Shown: piece by piece, positions 30,355 to 40,049 of the stretch
Position numbering within the stretch: the first letter of the stretch is position 1
How the letters are laid out: each line of letters begins with the position of its first letter
Source of the DNA: JAEUKH01 sp964447205
GTDB lineage: Bacteria > Myxococcota_A > Polyangia > Polyangiales > Ga0077539
Length of the DNA stretch: 64,000 bases
Assembly (NCBI GenBank): GCA_964447205.1
Contig: CAYUSB010000008.1
Coordinates: 143,073 to 207,072 of the forward strand
Direction of reading: 5' to 3'
The notes under the pieces: model-generated
Told to the model about the DNA's origin: nothing
The model's database searches: none
What the model saw: only the letters and a program-made list of their open reading frames with translations
Translations under genes and position numbers: made by a program

Positions 30355-31121
30355 TCGGGGGCGCGGCGGGCCAGCGCTGCGCGTAGGCGCGCGATCTCTG
30401 CGAGGGCGGTGTCCTTCTCGGCGATCGCGGCCTCCTTGGCGGCGCGCTCGGCTTCCTTCTCGGCCATCGCGGCCTCCTTGGCGGCGCGCTCGGCCTCGGC
30501 TTCGGTGGGCCACAGCCGCGTGCCCTCTGCGTCGTCTGCGATGCGGAGGAGCATCCCCGCGTCGGTGACCACCAGCCACGCCCCGAGCTCGTCGCTGCGC
30601 GCGGGACCGTCGCCGGCGTAGGTGCGGGTCCATCCGCCGCGCTTCCGTCGCCACACCTGCAGGCGGTAGGGGGCTCCATCGACGCCGGGACCACACAGCA
30701 GCGGGTCGAAGACCCACAGCTCGCGCACCTTCGCCTGGGCGTACCGCGCGGGCTTGTCGAAGTAGTCGATCGCGGCGGTGGACTCGCTCACCACCTCCAC
30801 CGCGATGCGCGGCGGTCGATAGCCCTTCACCCAGGTCCGAATGCTCTTGATGTGCACGCCGAGCGGGGGCGCAGGCTCGATCAGGTAGACGTCGGGGTCG
30901 ACCCCCTGGCGCGGGCGCAGGGGATCCCAACGGAGCGCGATGTGTCCTCCCACCAGGGCGCTCACCCCACGTGTGGCGCAGTGGTGCCGCAGCACGTCCT
31001 TGAGCACGTCGCAGGCCTCGCCCTGCGTGGGGTTCTCGGGCATCCGCTCCTCGTTGTCGTCGAGGTCCCAGGGCGACTGTGCGGCAGGGACCTCCGGCAG
31101 ATTCCACGCGGCTTTGCTCAT
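30345..31121 (-). CDS. Uma2 family (DUF820) PD-(D/E)xK nuclease-like protein with coiled-coil tail
   Basis: Predicted 258 residues. The fold signature is present: GVDPDVYLIEP (Asp), RIAVEVVSEST (Glu), then YFDKPARYAQAKVRELWVFDP (the K.. Y.. GV-EYW pattern of Uma2). The last ~65 residues are two near-identical heptad repeats AERAAKEAAMAEKE / AERAAKEAAIAEKD then IARLRAALARR, a coiled coil common on Myxococcota Uma2 proteins. Activity on DNA is not established for most members. Its stop region overlaps the DUF4132 end, and its start overlaps the end of the upstream small gene by ATGA. Confidence 0.85.
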   Translation of the reverse strand: MSKAAWNLPEVPAAQSPWDLDDNEERMPENPTQGEACDVLKDVLRHHCATRGVSALVGGHIALRWDPLRPRQGVDPDVYLIEPAPPLGVHIKSIRTWVKGYRPPRIAVEVVSESTAAIDYFDKPARYAQAKVRELWVFDPLLCGPGVDGAPYRLQVWRRKRGGWTRTYAGDGPARSDELGAWLVVTDAGMLLRIADDAEGTRLWPTEAEAERAAKEAAMAEKEAERAAKEAAIAEKDTALAEIARLRAALARRAPDHT

Positions 31122-31555
31122 GGAGCCGACGCGACGACGCGCCGCGCGCGGGTCACGGCCTGGGAGAGGTTCGGAGGCAGGGCGGGGGCGTCGGGGCGGA
31201 CGGGCGGCGGTCGAGGCTGGGGGCGCAGGGAGCGCACTACGCGTAGCGTGACCTCCAGCAAGGCCCGGCATCGCTCATTGCCCTGCCGAGCACACTCGGA
31301 GATGGCGCGGACGATGCACTCGTTCGCCTCGATCTCGGTCGTCTCCACGTCACGGCACCGCTGGGCAGCGTCCCACGCCAGCTCCTGGGCAGGGACCGCG
31401 GGGGGAGGGCGCGGCGGGGCGCGTCGTGGGCGGGTGGGCCCCCTGCGGCGGGCGGGAGGCGGCCGCTGGGGCGGGTCGGCGAGGCCCGGGTCTGCGGTGA
31501 GGATCCAGGCCGCGGCGAGGGCGATGCACCAGGGCTGACCACGGGAGAGGGACAT
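31118..31555 (-). CDS. Secreted Arg/Pro-rich protein with Cys-containing helical core, unknown
   Basis: Predicted 145 residues. A signal peptide (QPWCIALAAAWILTADPGLA) sets the start. An Arg/Pro linker (PPARRRGPTRPRRAPPRPPP) is followed by a helical core with four Cys (RCRDVE, NECIVRAISECARQGNERCR), likely two disulfides, then a second Pro-rich tail. It overlaps the Uma2 gene start by four bases, so it is probably translated together with it. No family recognised. Confidence 0.65.
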   Translation of the reverse strand: MSLSRGQPWCIALAAAWILTADPGLADPPQRPPPARRRGPTRPRRAPPRPPPAVPAQELAWDAAQRCRDVETTEIEANECIVRAISECARQGNERCRALLEVTLRVVRSLRPQPRPPPVRPDAPALPPNLSQAVTRARRVVASAP

Positions 31556-31583
31556 GGTGCTGACAACGGTATCGCTGGCCGCC

Positions 31584-31815
31584 GCGGGTCGCAACGCGCG
31601 GGGGGAGAAGGGGACCACAGGCCCTCCGGCGCGCAAAGAAGGCGGAAGCCGCCAGGGCGCAAGGGGCGCAAGGGCCAGAAGGTGTGGGTGGGGTCGGGCG
31701 GGGGAAGGCGGGCGTGTCTGCGAGGAGCGCCGAGGGTGTCACGCTGCGCTCCCCCCACAAAACCTTCTGATCCTTGCGGCCCTTGCGCCCTGGCGGTTTC
31801 GCTGCCCGTTGCTCG
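31584..31815. repeat. Dispersed repeat family B, copy 1, with long inverted ends
   Basis: About 232 bases repeated almost exactly near 33.8 kb. Shared blocks include GGGTCGCAACGCG, GGGACCACAGGCCCTCCGGC, GAGGAGCGCCGAGGGTGTC, CCCCCCACAAAACCTTCTG and GCGCCCTGGCGGTTTCGCTG. Inside, a ~42-base arm (GAAGCCGCCAGGGCGCAAGG and on) returns as reverse complement (CCTTGCGCCCTGGCGGTTTC). It ends 18 bases before the stop of the minus-strand gene beyond. There is no coding frame, so a MITE-like element or a structured 3' element is likely. Confidence 0.75.
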
Positions 31816-31833
31816 TCCCCTGCGGCCGAACCC

Positions 31834-32655
31834 TCAGGTCGGGGTCGTCTTCTTTGCGCGCGTGCGGCGTCGGGTCGAGGCGAAGCGGCGGTACTGCTTC
31901 GCCCGGTCTTCGCCCTGCCAGACGTAGCGGCCCGCGAGGACCACGCGGCGCTCCAGGGCGTCGAGCATCGTGAGCATGGCGTGGAGCCGGGCCTCGTCGT
32001 GGCGGCGCTTCGTGGCCGCGTCGCTGTCGTCCTCCAGGGCCTTCAAGTCGAGCCGCGTGCGCAGGGTGGCGTCGAGGGTCTCCAGCCGCGCCAGCTCCGC
32101 GGGCTCCCCGCGGGTCAACGACACGAACCAGGCCTTGTGCTCGTCGCTGTGCACGAGGGCCTTGATCCGTCGGGTGTCGTCGAGGCAGTCGGTCAGGTTG
32201 CGGCCGCGGCGGATGCTCGTGATCAGGGCCTTGCCTTTGGGGTTGTTGGCGAAGCGCAGGTCGAGGGCCCGCAGGAGCTTCCGCTGGATCGTACGCTGGG
32301 TCTTGTGGAGGGCGTCGTTCTCCATCTGGGCGGGGGTCTGGTCGGCGGGGGCCTTCTCGGTCGGAACCCGTTCGATGGGCTGCACCGCGAGGGCCTGCTT
32401 TTGGGCCGCGGAGGCCCCGACGCAGTAGCGGAGCAGCTCGTCGAGGGTGATGGGGGTGTCTCCCACCACGATGCCCACGAGCTTCTTGGCGTCGACCCAG
32501 GCGATCGAGGCCAGGGTGGCGTGATGGCTCGTACGCTGGTGAACCTGCCGGGTCGGACGCACCGGGAGCTCGGCCAGGGCCGTGACGTCGGCCTCCCAAA
32601 GGGCCCGGGCCGCGTTGTCGCCGCGGACCGTACGTTTCCATTGCGATGAACTCAT
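31834..32655 (-). CDS. Hypothetical basic soluble protein
   Basis: Predicted 273 residues, Arg/Lys-rich, without signal or membrane segment; mostly helical with a strongly basic end (RRRTRAKKTT). It has a plausible ordered core (WVDAKKLVGIVVGDTPITL, SIRRGRNLTDCLDDTRRIK) but no family I recognise. The basic composition hints at nucleic-acid binding, which is only inference. Its upstream side carries a seven-unit 21-base tandem array, and its 3' side a dispersed inverted-repeat element, so the gene sits in repeat-rich DNA. Translation start is an ATG; no strong Shine-Dalgarno. Confidence 0.65.
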   Translation of the reverse strand: MSSSQWKRTVRGDNAARALWEADVTALAELPVRPTRQVHQRTSHHATLASIAWVDAKKLVGIVVGDTPITLDELLRYCVGASAAQKQALAVQPIERVPTEKAPADQTPAQMENDALHKTQRTIQRKLLRALDLRFANNPKGKALITSIRRGRNLTDCLDDTRRIKALVHSDEHKAWFVSLTRGEPAELARLETLDATLRTRLDLKALEDDSDAATKRRHDEARLHAMLTMLDALERRVVLAGRYVWQGEDRAKQYRRFASTRRRTRAKKTTPT

Positions 32656-32730
32656 GGCGATGATGTCACTCCAGCAAAGAGGGTGTTGGAAGACGGCCGC
32701 GTCGCGACCAGCCGCGAACCAGCCTCGGGC

Positions 32731-32877
32731 GGGTGCATCGGGGCTGTGGGAAGGTGCGTACGGCCCCCGGACGGGTGCGTACAGACGCCAGCGGGGTGCG
32801 TACAGGCCCCGGGAGGGTGCGAATCACACCAGGACGTGTGCAATCGGGCGTTTGCCCTGTGCGATGGGGCGCGAACG
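32731..32877. repeat. Tandem array of seven 21-base units
   Basis: GTGC recurs exactly every 21 bases at 32733, 32754, 32775, 32796, 32817, 32838 and 32859. The best units read GGGTGCGTACAGGCCCCGGG and GGGTGCGTACAGACGCCAG; the outer ones are degenerate. Twenty-one bases is two helical turns, so protein sites would fall on one face of the DNA. The array ends about 76 bases upstream of the minus-strand gene start at 32655. Read as protein on the minus strand it gives heptads such as TRPGAVR, but no gene with a credible start covers it. Confidence 0.8.
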
Positions 32878-32983
32878 GTCCGCCGCGAACGAAGCATCGC
32901 AGCGAAGCTACCCGAGCCCCAGAGGAGGGGTCAACGGGGTGTTGCGCCAACCCGCAGGCGCTTGTTGGATCCGCTGGGATTGG

Positions 32984-33146
32984 CTAGAGCGCCGACCGGA
33001 AAGTCTCCCGTCGCCGCGCTTCCGATCCGCGTCGCCTCGCTGCGTTGCGGTGTCTCGACGGGCATTGAGCCCGTCTTCGCCCCCGCGCCTGGCGACGCTT
33101 GCGTCTCGTTGCGCAGCTCGGTCCGACTTTCCGGTCGGCGCTCTAG
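32984..33146. mobile_element. Small element with perfect 22-base terminal inverted repeats (MITE-like)
   Basis: Left end 32984-33005 begins CTAGAGCGCCGACCGG and is the exact reverse complement of 33125-33146, ending in CCGGTCGGCGCTCTAG. The internal ~119 bases contain GACGGGC-ATTGA-GCCCGTC near the centre and no gene. The ends suggest a non-autonomous transposon remnant; a four-base CTAG at the tips may belong to the repeat or a target duplication. It lies nine bases before the start of a broken lipoprotein gene. Confidence 0.7.
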
Positions 33147-33155
33147 GGTCGCGCG

Positions 33156-33762
33156 ATGCGCGGCGGGTGGATCGGTTGGGTGGCCCTCTCTCTCGTGCTC
33201 TCGGCGTGTCGGTCTTCTCGCTCGCAGAGCCCCGACTCGACGCTGGCGGCGGGGCCGGGTGCTGCGGGTCGGCCTTCTGGCGCGCGCGGATCCGAGCCGA
33301 CCTGGGCGGCGGAGCCGCTCTCGCTCGTCGATCTCCCCCGACGGCGCGCGCCTCGCGGTGAGCGGTCCGTACTGGGGCATGCAGATCCTCGACGTCGCGA
33401 GCGGACGGGTCACGGCGGATTTCAACTACACGCCGGATCACGACGACCGCGGCGCCGGCGACGTCGTGTGGTCGCCCGACGGCGCGCTCGTCTACCGCGT
33501 CGGCCGCCGCCTGAGCGTCTCCGTGCACGACGGGACCTCCGCCCAACTGCGTGGCTACCTCCCGGCGCACCCCGCCGACGTGGCGGCGCCCGCGATGCGG
33601 ACCTGGCCCGCCGCGCTCTCCGCGGGGCACAACGGTCACCTCGCGCTCTCCCCCGAGGGCCGCTACCTCGCGTCGGTGTCGCGCGCGGACATCGGTCCGA
33701 CGGCGGCCCGCGCGGTGCGCGTCTGGCGGCTCCCGGCGCCGGGCGCTGCATCCCCGCGGTGA
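33156..33762 (+). pseudogene. Frameshifted lipoprotein with WD40/propeller-like repeats
   Basis: The first frame starts with a good lipoprotein signal (MRGGWIGWVALSLVLSAC) and then, after ~45 residues, turns into Arg-rich nonsense. In the +1 register from about 33.32 kb a meaningful propeller-like sequence begins: SISPDGARLAVSGPYWGMQI, DVVWSPDGALVYRV, HLALSPEGRYLASVS, then VRVWRLPAPG and a stop. So one base is missing or extra around 33.30-33.33 kb, splitting an original protein of ~200 residues. A sequencing error is possible, but the surrounding repeat-rich patch makes a real decaying gene plausible. Confidence 0.7.
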
Positions 33763-33792
33763 GCGTCCGCGCCGCCGCTGCGTCCGGTCATT

Positions 33793-34021
33793 GCGGGTCG
33801 CAACGCGGGGGGATCAAGGGGACCACAGGCCCTCCGGCGCGAAGAAGGCGGAAGCCGCAAGGGCGCAAGGGGCGCAAGGGCCAGACGGTGTGGGTGGGGT
33901 CGGACAGGCGAAGGCGGCCGTGTTCGCGAGGAGCGCCGAGGGTGTCGCGCTGCGCTCCCCCCACAAAACCTTCTGGCCCTTGTGGCCCTTGCGCCCTGGC
34001 GGTTTCGCTGCCCGCTGCTCG
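33793..34021. repeat. Dispersed repeat family B, copy 2
   Basis: About 229 bases, near-identical to the copy at 31.6 kb and in the same orientation. Differences are single bases and a few short indels (for example GCGCAAAGAAGG against GCGAAGAAGG). It again ends ~25 bases before the stop of a minus-strand gene (the DUF6748-like lipoprotein), the same placement as copy 1. Both copies keep the inverted arms around the CCCCCCACAAAACC core. Confidence 0.75.
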
Positions 34022-34045
34022 ACGCGTGCAGCCCGTTGCGGGACT

Positions 34046-35041
34046 CTATCGGTCGGGGAGGGCGGGGGTCGTGCAGACGTGGCGCACGCACCCGACGGGG
34101 GGCGGCTGGATGCAGCGGGCCACGGGGCACGAGGCCACGGTGGCGCGGCAGAAGCGCTGGAAGTACCGCTGGTTTTCGGCGGCGGCGGTGGTGTTGAGGG
34201 CGATCACGGGGCACAGGCTCGGGCAGGCGCAGTCGTCGCGGCGCGTGATGAGGGTCCCGTACTGGGTGCGGGTGCACTCGTCGTCGGCGTTACAAAACTG
34301 CTCGTCCCGAACCCCCTCCCCGACCCGAACCCAGAACTGCTCGGCCACCAGCGTCACAGCCTCACCGCGCGGGGCCCGGTGCCCGGCAACGATGATCCCA
34401 GGGCCGGTCGTGCCGAGGTCGCGTTGGGCCTGGGCCAGGGTGTCGCGCGAAGCCCCGAGGCCCGACACCGTGAGGCCCGAGACGGGGGTGTTGACGTTGC
34501 GGTTGAGGCGCACCGCGTCGAGGTTGAAACACGGGGCCCGCAGACAACGCCGACCGTTGTCACGCACCAGCTCGGGGGTGAGGGTGCTCGTACGCTCGGG
34601 AGCTCCGGGCCGCCAGGCCTCGGTGAGCACGAGCCGCCCGAGGTTGCCAAAACCCTCGGTCACGAAGGGCTCGATCCGCCCGCGCAGGATGGCCTCGCTC
34701 GAACGCGACCACCCCTGGGCGTCCTCGGACAGGGCCGTGGCGTCGACCGTGCCCGCGTAACACTCCGCACGAAACACCCCGTCGGCGCAGCGCATCGTGC
34801 GGTAGTTGACCCGCGACACGAACACCCCCCCGCACAAGGGCGAGACACACCGACGGAAGTCCTGCCGGACCCGGAGGTACACAAACCCCGGACCCGACAC
34901 CCGGGCCTCCTCGGCCTCGGACGTGCCCTCGTCGTCGGCGAGGGCCGCGTCGTCGACCGCGCAGCCCGTCACCGCCGCCAGCGACAGGAGCCCCGCCGCC
35001 AACACGCCCCACCGCGCCCGCAACACTTCGTGCTTCATCAT
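34046..35041 (-). CDS. DUF6748-like Cys-rich lipoprotein
   Basis: Predicted 331 residues. The lipobox LAAVTGC lies after a short basic N-terminus, and an acidic stretch follows lipidation. The domain contains DFRRCVSPLCGGVFVSRVN, MRCADGVFRAECYAG, FCNADDECTR and DDCACPSLCP, a Cys pattern seen in the Myxococcota family DUF6748. The Cys pairs would form disulfides in the periplasm or on the surface. Function unknown. It is downstream of a repeat element and 61 bases beyond the end of the sugar importer operon. Confidence 0.78.
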   Translation of the reverse strand: MMKHEVLRARWGVLAAGLLSLAAVTGCAVDDAALADDEGTSEAEEARVSGPGFVYLRVRQDFRRCVSPLCGGVFVSRVNYRTMRCADGVFRAECYAGTVDATALSEDAQGWSRSSEAILRGRIEPFVTEGFGNLGRLVLTEAWRPGAPERTSTLTPELVRDNGRRCLRAPCFNLDAVRLNRNVNTPVSGLTVSGLGASRDTLAQAQRDLGTTGPGIIVAGHRAPRGEAVTLVAEQFWVRVGEGVRDEQFCNADDECTRTQYGTLITRRDDCACPSLCPVIALNTTAAAENQRYFQRFCRATVASCPVARCIQPPPVGCVRHVCTTPALPDR

Positions 35042-35102
35042 GATGTGGGCGCAGCACCTACACCCGGCCCACACCCCGGTCAAGGCCCTGTCTACGGGCC
35101 CT

Positions 35103-35954
35103 CTATCCCTTGACCCCGCCCGCGGTGAGGCCGCCCACGAGGTGCCGCTGCACGGCGTAGAAGATGGCCATCACGGGCACGCTCACCACGATGGCCCCCG
35201 CGGCGAAGTGGCCCCACGCGGCGTCGTACTCGCCCACGTACCGCTGGAGGGCCACGGGGAGCGTAAAGGCCTGCTCCCGCGAGAGAAACGTGGCCGCGAG
35301 GATGAACTCGTTCCACGCGGACATGAAGGCGAAGAGGCAGGTTACGGCGATGGCGGGCCGGGCCGCCGGGAGGACGACCTTGACGAAGGCCTGCCAGCGG
35401 GTGGCCCCGTCGACCATGGCGGCCTCCTCCAGGTCGCGGGGGATGGCCTCGAAGGCCCCCCGGAGCTGAAAGAGGGCGAAGGGCAGGGCCGTGGTCGCGT
35501 ACACGAGGACCAGCCCCGCCTGGGTGTCGAGGAGCTTCAAGGTGTCGAGGAGCACATACAACGGCACCGCCGTGGCCACCCCGGGGAACATCTGCGTGGC
35601 CAGGAGGGCCTTCATGCTCCCGCGCTCTCCCACGAAGCGGAACCGGGCCAGGGCGTAGGCCGCGGGCACGGCGATGGCGACGCTCGTGGTGGCCGTGGCA
35701 ATGCTCACCACCAGGGAGTTGAGGAGCTGGCGCCCGAAGAGCCACCGCCCCGCGCTGTCGGTGTGGCCGAGCACGGCCCGGAAGTTGGCGAAGCTCACGG
35801 CCTCGGGGAGGGGGAGGGCCCGGGGGGAAGGGGTTCCGGTGGGGGAGAGGGCGAGGGTGACGACCCACAGGACGGGGTAGAGCGCGAAGGCCACGGCCAG
35901 CACGAGGGCGGCGTGTACGGCGAGCGCGGTGACCCAGCGGGGGCGGGGGTTCAT
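35103..35954 (-). CDS. malG: Sugar ABC transporter permease, MalG type
   Basis: Predicted 283 residues with about six membrane helices. The EAA loop that contacts the ATPase is clear: EEAAMVDGATRWQAFVKVVL. SWNEFILAATFL-like FMSAWNEFILA matches the MalG/LacG class. It imports a carbohydrate together with the fused binding/permease protein and the ATPase encoded upstream. The start overlaps the upstream gene stop by ATGA. Sugar identity cannot be told; maltose-type is the nearest class. Confidence 0.9.
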   Translation of the reverse strand: MNPRPRWVTALAVHAALVLAVAFALYPVLWVVTLALSPTGTPSPRALPLPEAVSFANFRAVLGHTDSAGRWLFGRQLLNSLVVSIATATTSVAIAVPAAYALARFRFVGERGSMKALLATQMFPGVATAVPLYVLLDTLKLLDTQAGLVLVYATTALPFALFQLRGAFEAIPRDLEEAAMVDGATRWQAFVKVVLPAARPAIAVTCLFAFMSAWNEFILAATFLSREQAFTLPVALQRYVGEYDAAWGHFAAGAIVVSVPVMAIFYAVQRHLVGGLTAGGVKG

Positions 35955-38133
35955 CGGGCACCCGGGGCGGGGACTTCGGCCCGGCGGACCCGCCACGCGT
36001 TGACCAGGGCGAGGATGGCGAAGATCAGCACGGCATAGGCCGCCGCGTAGCCGTACTGGGCCTGGCGCGTGAAGGCCCAGCGGTAGGCCTCGCTCACGAG
36101 GATGTCGGTCGACCCGTCTGGCTCGCCCCCCGACACGAGGAACACCACGTTGAACTGATTGAAGGTCCACACCGCCCCGAGGGCTACCGAGGGCCCCAGG
36201 GACGGCACGAGCAGCGGCGCCGTGATCTTCCAGAACTGCTGCCACTCCGTGGCCCCGTCGACGCTGGCGGCCTCGTACAGGTCGCGCGGAATGGCCGCCA
36301 GGGCCCCGATGGTCACCACCATCATAAACGGGAACCCGAGCCACAAGTTAGTGGCCACGTTGGCCGTAAAGGCCGTGGAGAAGCGCGCGAACCAGCTCAC
36401 GGGTTCGCCCCCGAGGGCGGCGATCACCGCGTTGACGGCCCCAAACTGCCGGTGAAACATCCCCCTCCACGCCAGGGCCGTGACGTACGACGGGACCGCC
36501 CAGGGCACGATCAAGAGCACCCGGTACAGGGCCCGCATGCGGAGGAGGGGGCGCGACAGGAGCAGGGCCAGGATCACCCCCGCGGAGACGTGCAACACGA
36601 GGTTGACGGCCGTCCACAGCACGGTCACGAGCAGCACCCGGTAGAACGACCCGCTCGCGAGCAACGGGCCCCCGCGGGCCGTTAGGATGTCGACGTAGTT
36701 GGCGAGGCCCACGTAGTACGACTGCCCCTCCCGCGTGGCGTAGAGCGACGTGGCCGCCCCGAGCACCAACGGAACCACCACCAACGCCGTCACCACCACC
36801 ACGGCGTGGGCGAGCCACGCGTAGGCGGGCAGGGAGCGCCGCAGGGCTGCACGAAACTCGGGCTCTCGGGCCCGTTGCAGGGCCGACAGGGCCGCGGCGA
36901 GGCCGAGGGCTCCCACCGCGAGGAGGGCCCAGGTGGCGTCGCGTCGGCGGGGCAGGGGGCGGGTCACGTCGGCGAAACGTCGGGCTCCTTCGGCGAGGGC
37001 GGCGGCGGGGGTACGGTCGCCCCGCAGGGCCTTGAGGATCGACTGCCGGGCGGGCTCCCAGGCCGAGCGCATGTTGGGGTGGCTCGGCATGAGGCGGGCC
37101 CCCTCGGCCGCGGCCCGAAAGGTGGCCAGGAGGGGGTCGCGGGCGAGGGCGGGGTCGAGGGTCCAGGCCGCCCGGGTGGCCACCACCTGACGCCCCACCC
37201 GGGCCCGGACCACGGCGGACTCGGGGCGGGTGAGGAAGGCCGCCAGGGCCCGTGCCGCGGCGGGGTCACGCGACCGCGACGAGAGCATCACCCCCTCGAC
37301 GGTGGCGTAGGGCTGCATGGCCCGTCCCCCCGCATCCATCACCCGCGGGAGCGGAACCACCCGGTACACCACCCGGTCTCCGAGCTCGGCGGCGAGCCAT
37401 GGGCCCGAGATGGCCGTGGCCGCTCGGCCTGTGACGAAGAGCTGCGACACGAGCGATCCGCTGGCTTCTTCGGGCACGACCCGATCGCGCAGGAGGGTCA
37501 TCACCCGCACGAGGGAGCGTTCGGCGGCCGGGCCTACGAAGGCGTAGCGTCCGGCCTCGTCGAGGATTTCCCCGCCGTACGCGTGCAGGAGGGGGGCGTG
37601 GAAGTACGCGCTCGCGGCCTCGTACACGAGGGGGTACGACCCCGCGGGGAGGGTCGGGCGCAGGGCCGCGATGCCCTCCAGGGCGGAGGCGGCCTCCGGG
37701 TCGGGAACGAGGGCCGGGTTGACGTAGAGGGCCACGCATTTGACCGCGAGGGGCAGGCCGAAGAGGGTTCCGTCGGCGGTGAAGGCCTGTCGGGCAGTGG
37801 TGTCGAAGGCGTCGCCGGGTGCGTCGAAGGGGGCCACGAGGCCGCGTCCGCGGTACGAGGCGAGGCGCTCGTGGGCGTCGACAAAGAGGTCGGGGCCGTT
37901 GCCTCGGGGGATGGCGGCTTCGAGCTTCGACGCGTAGGCCTCGAAGGGCAGGGCCAGGACCTCCAGGGACCCGTTCGGGTGCTCGGCCCGCCATTGGGCC
38001 AGGAGCTGGTCGAGGGCGGTCTGTTCGGCTCCGCGGTAGGCGTGCCAGAGGGTGAGGCGTTGGGCCCGGGCGGGGCCCGCGAGGAGCACGAAGGCCAGGG
38101 CGAGGGCGAGCCCGAGGAGGCCGAAGGGGGGTC

Positions 38134-38137
<4 letters not shown>
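35951..38137 (-). CDS. malF: Fusion of extracellular sugar-binding protein (MalE type) and permease (MalF type)
   Basis: Predicted 728 residues in one frame. Residues 1-25 are a signal peptide; ~27-395 are a solute-binding protein, family 1 (LTLWHAYRGAEQTALDQLL, NGPDLFVDAHERL, LPLAVKCVALYVNP, FVTGRAATAISGPWL, GVMLSSRSRDPAAARALAAF). Then a membrane helix around 402-420 and a MalF-type permease to the end: AVPSYVTALAWRGMF, EAASVDGATEWQQFWKI (EAA loop), FNQFNVVFLVSGG. Binding protein and permease are normally separate chains. The fusion tethers the receptor to the translocator. ATGA overlaps connect it with both malK and malG. Confidence 0.9.
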
Positions 38138-39216
<1,079 letters not shown>

Positions 39217-39241
39217 GGAGGCGATGGTACCCGCCCGCGGA

Positions 39242-39994
39242 CTACCGCAGGAAGTCCTTGTAGAATTGTGTCTTCCAGTCGAAGAAGCGCCCGAGCACGG
39301 GGTCGTGGGCGTACTGTGCGATCGACCGCCCGCGCAGGGTGGGCACCCCGAGGTGCACGCTGTCGGGCCAGGAGAGCGGGGCCGTGAGACCCGCGGCGGT
39401 CACGTCGGCCAGGGTGGGGGTCGGGCCGCAGAGGTACCCGTGCTCGGCGATGCGGGCGCAGAGCTCGTGCAGGAGGGCCCGTACCGCGCGGTGGGCCTCG
39501 GCCAGGAGGCTTCTCCCAGGGGGCAGGAAGCTCCCGACGTGGGCGAGGGCCCCGACGGTGTGGAGGCCCACCCGGGCGACGCGCCCGGAGGCCCCGACGG
39601 TGCCCCCGAAGGCGTCGAGCCAGTCGCGGTCGCGCAGGGCCTGTTCGGTCGCGAGGGCGGGGACGTGTTGCCCGAGGACGTCGTCGAGGCGGTCTTCGAG
39701 GTCGAGGACGGCCTTACGTTGGGTGAAGTCGTCGGGGAGGAGGGCCCGGGCCCCGCCCCGCCCTGCGGGGAAGGCGTGCTCGAGGTACAGGGCGATGGCG
39801 GTGCTGTCGTGGACCACGGCCCCTTCGTGCTCGAGGAGCGGGAGCTTCCGTTGCCCGGACAGGCGGTAGATGGCGAGCTGACCGGGGCCGGCCACGTGGT
39901 CGACGAGGGTGTAGTCGAGGCCCTTGAAGTCGAGGGCCGCGCGGGCCTTCTCGCTGAAGTGGCTGATCTTGAAGCGGTGCAGCGTGATGGGCAT
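39242..39994 (-). CDS. Glutathione S-transferase-like protein
   Basis: Predicted 250 residues. The thioredoxin-like GST-N part is LHRFKISHFSEKARAALDFK, SGQRKLPLLEHEGAVVHDS (cis-Pro and G-site Ser) and AIALYLEHAF. The C-terminal helical domain includes GPTPTLADVTAAGL, the usual conserved Asp. The N-terminal Ser of SHFSEK may be catalytic. The substrate is unknown. It lies upstream of malK on the same strand, 25 bases from its start, but a functional link with sugar import is not evident. Confidence 0.83.
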   Translation of the reverse strand: MPITLHRFKISHFSEKARAALDFKGLDYTLVDHVAGPGQLAIYRLSGQRKLPLLEHEGAVVHDSTAIALYLEHAFPAGRGGARALLPDDFTQRKAVLDLEDRLDDVLGQHVPALATEQALRDRDWLDAFGGTVGASGRVARVGLHTVGALAHVGSFLPPGRSLLAEAHRAVRALLHELCARIAEHGYLCGPTPTLADVTAAGLTAPLSWPDSVHLGVPTLRGRSIAQYAHDPVLGRFFDWKTQFYKDFLR

Positions 39995-40049
39995 GACGGC
40001 AGAGGGGCGGGGTTGTACCACGCCGCGCCGCGCGGGCCCTACCGGAGCG

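Noticed and set aside
32731..32877. CRISPR array
   Set aside because: Units are contiguous 21-base repeats without unique spacers, and no cas gene is present.
32666..32950. Heptad-repeat protein (TRPGAVR units) on the minus strand across the 21-base array
   Set aside because: A 21-base period gives heptads in every frame; no start with a ribosome site, and its product has no other feature.
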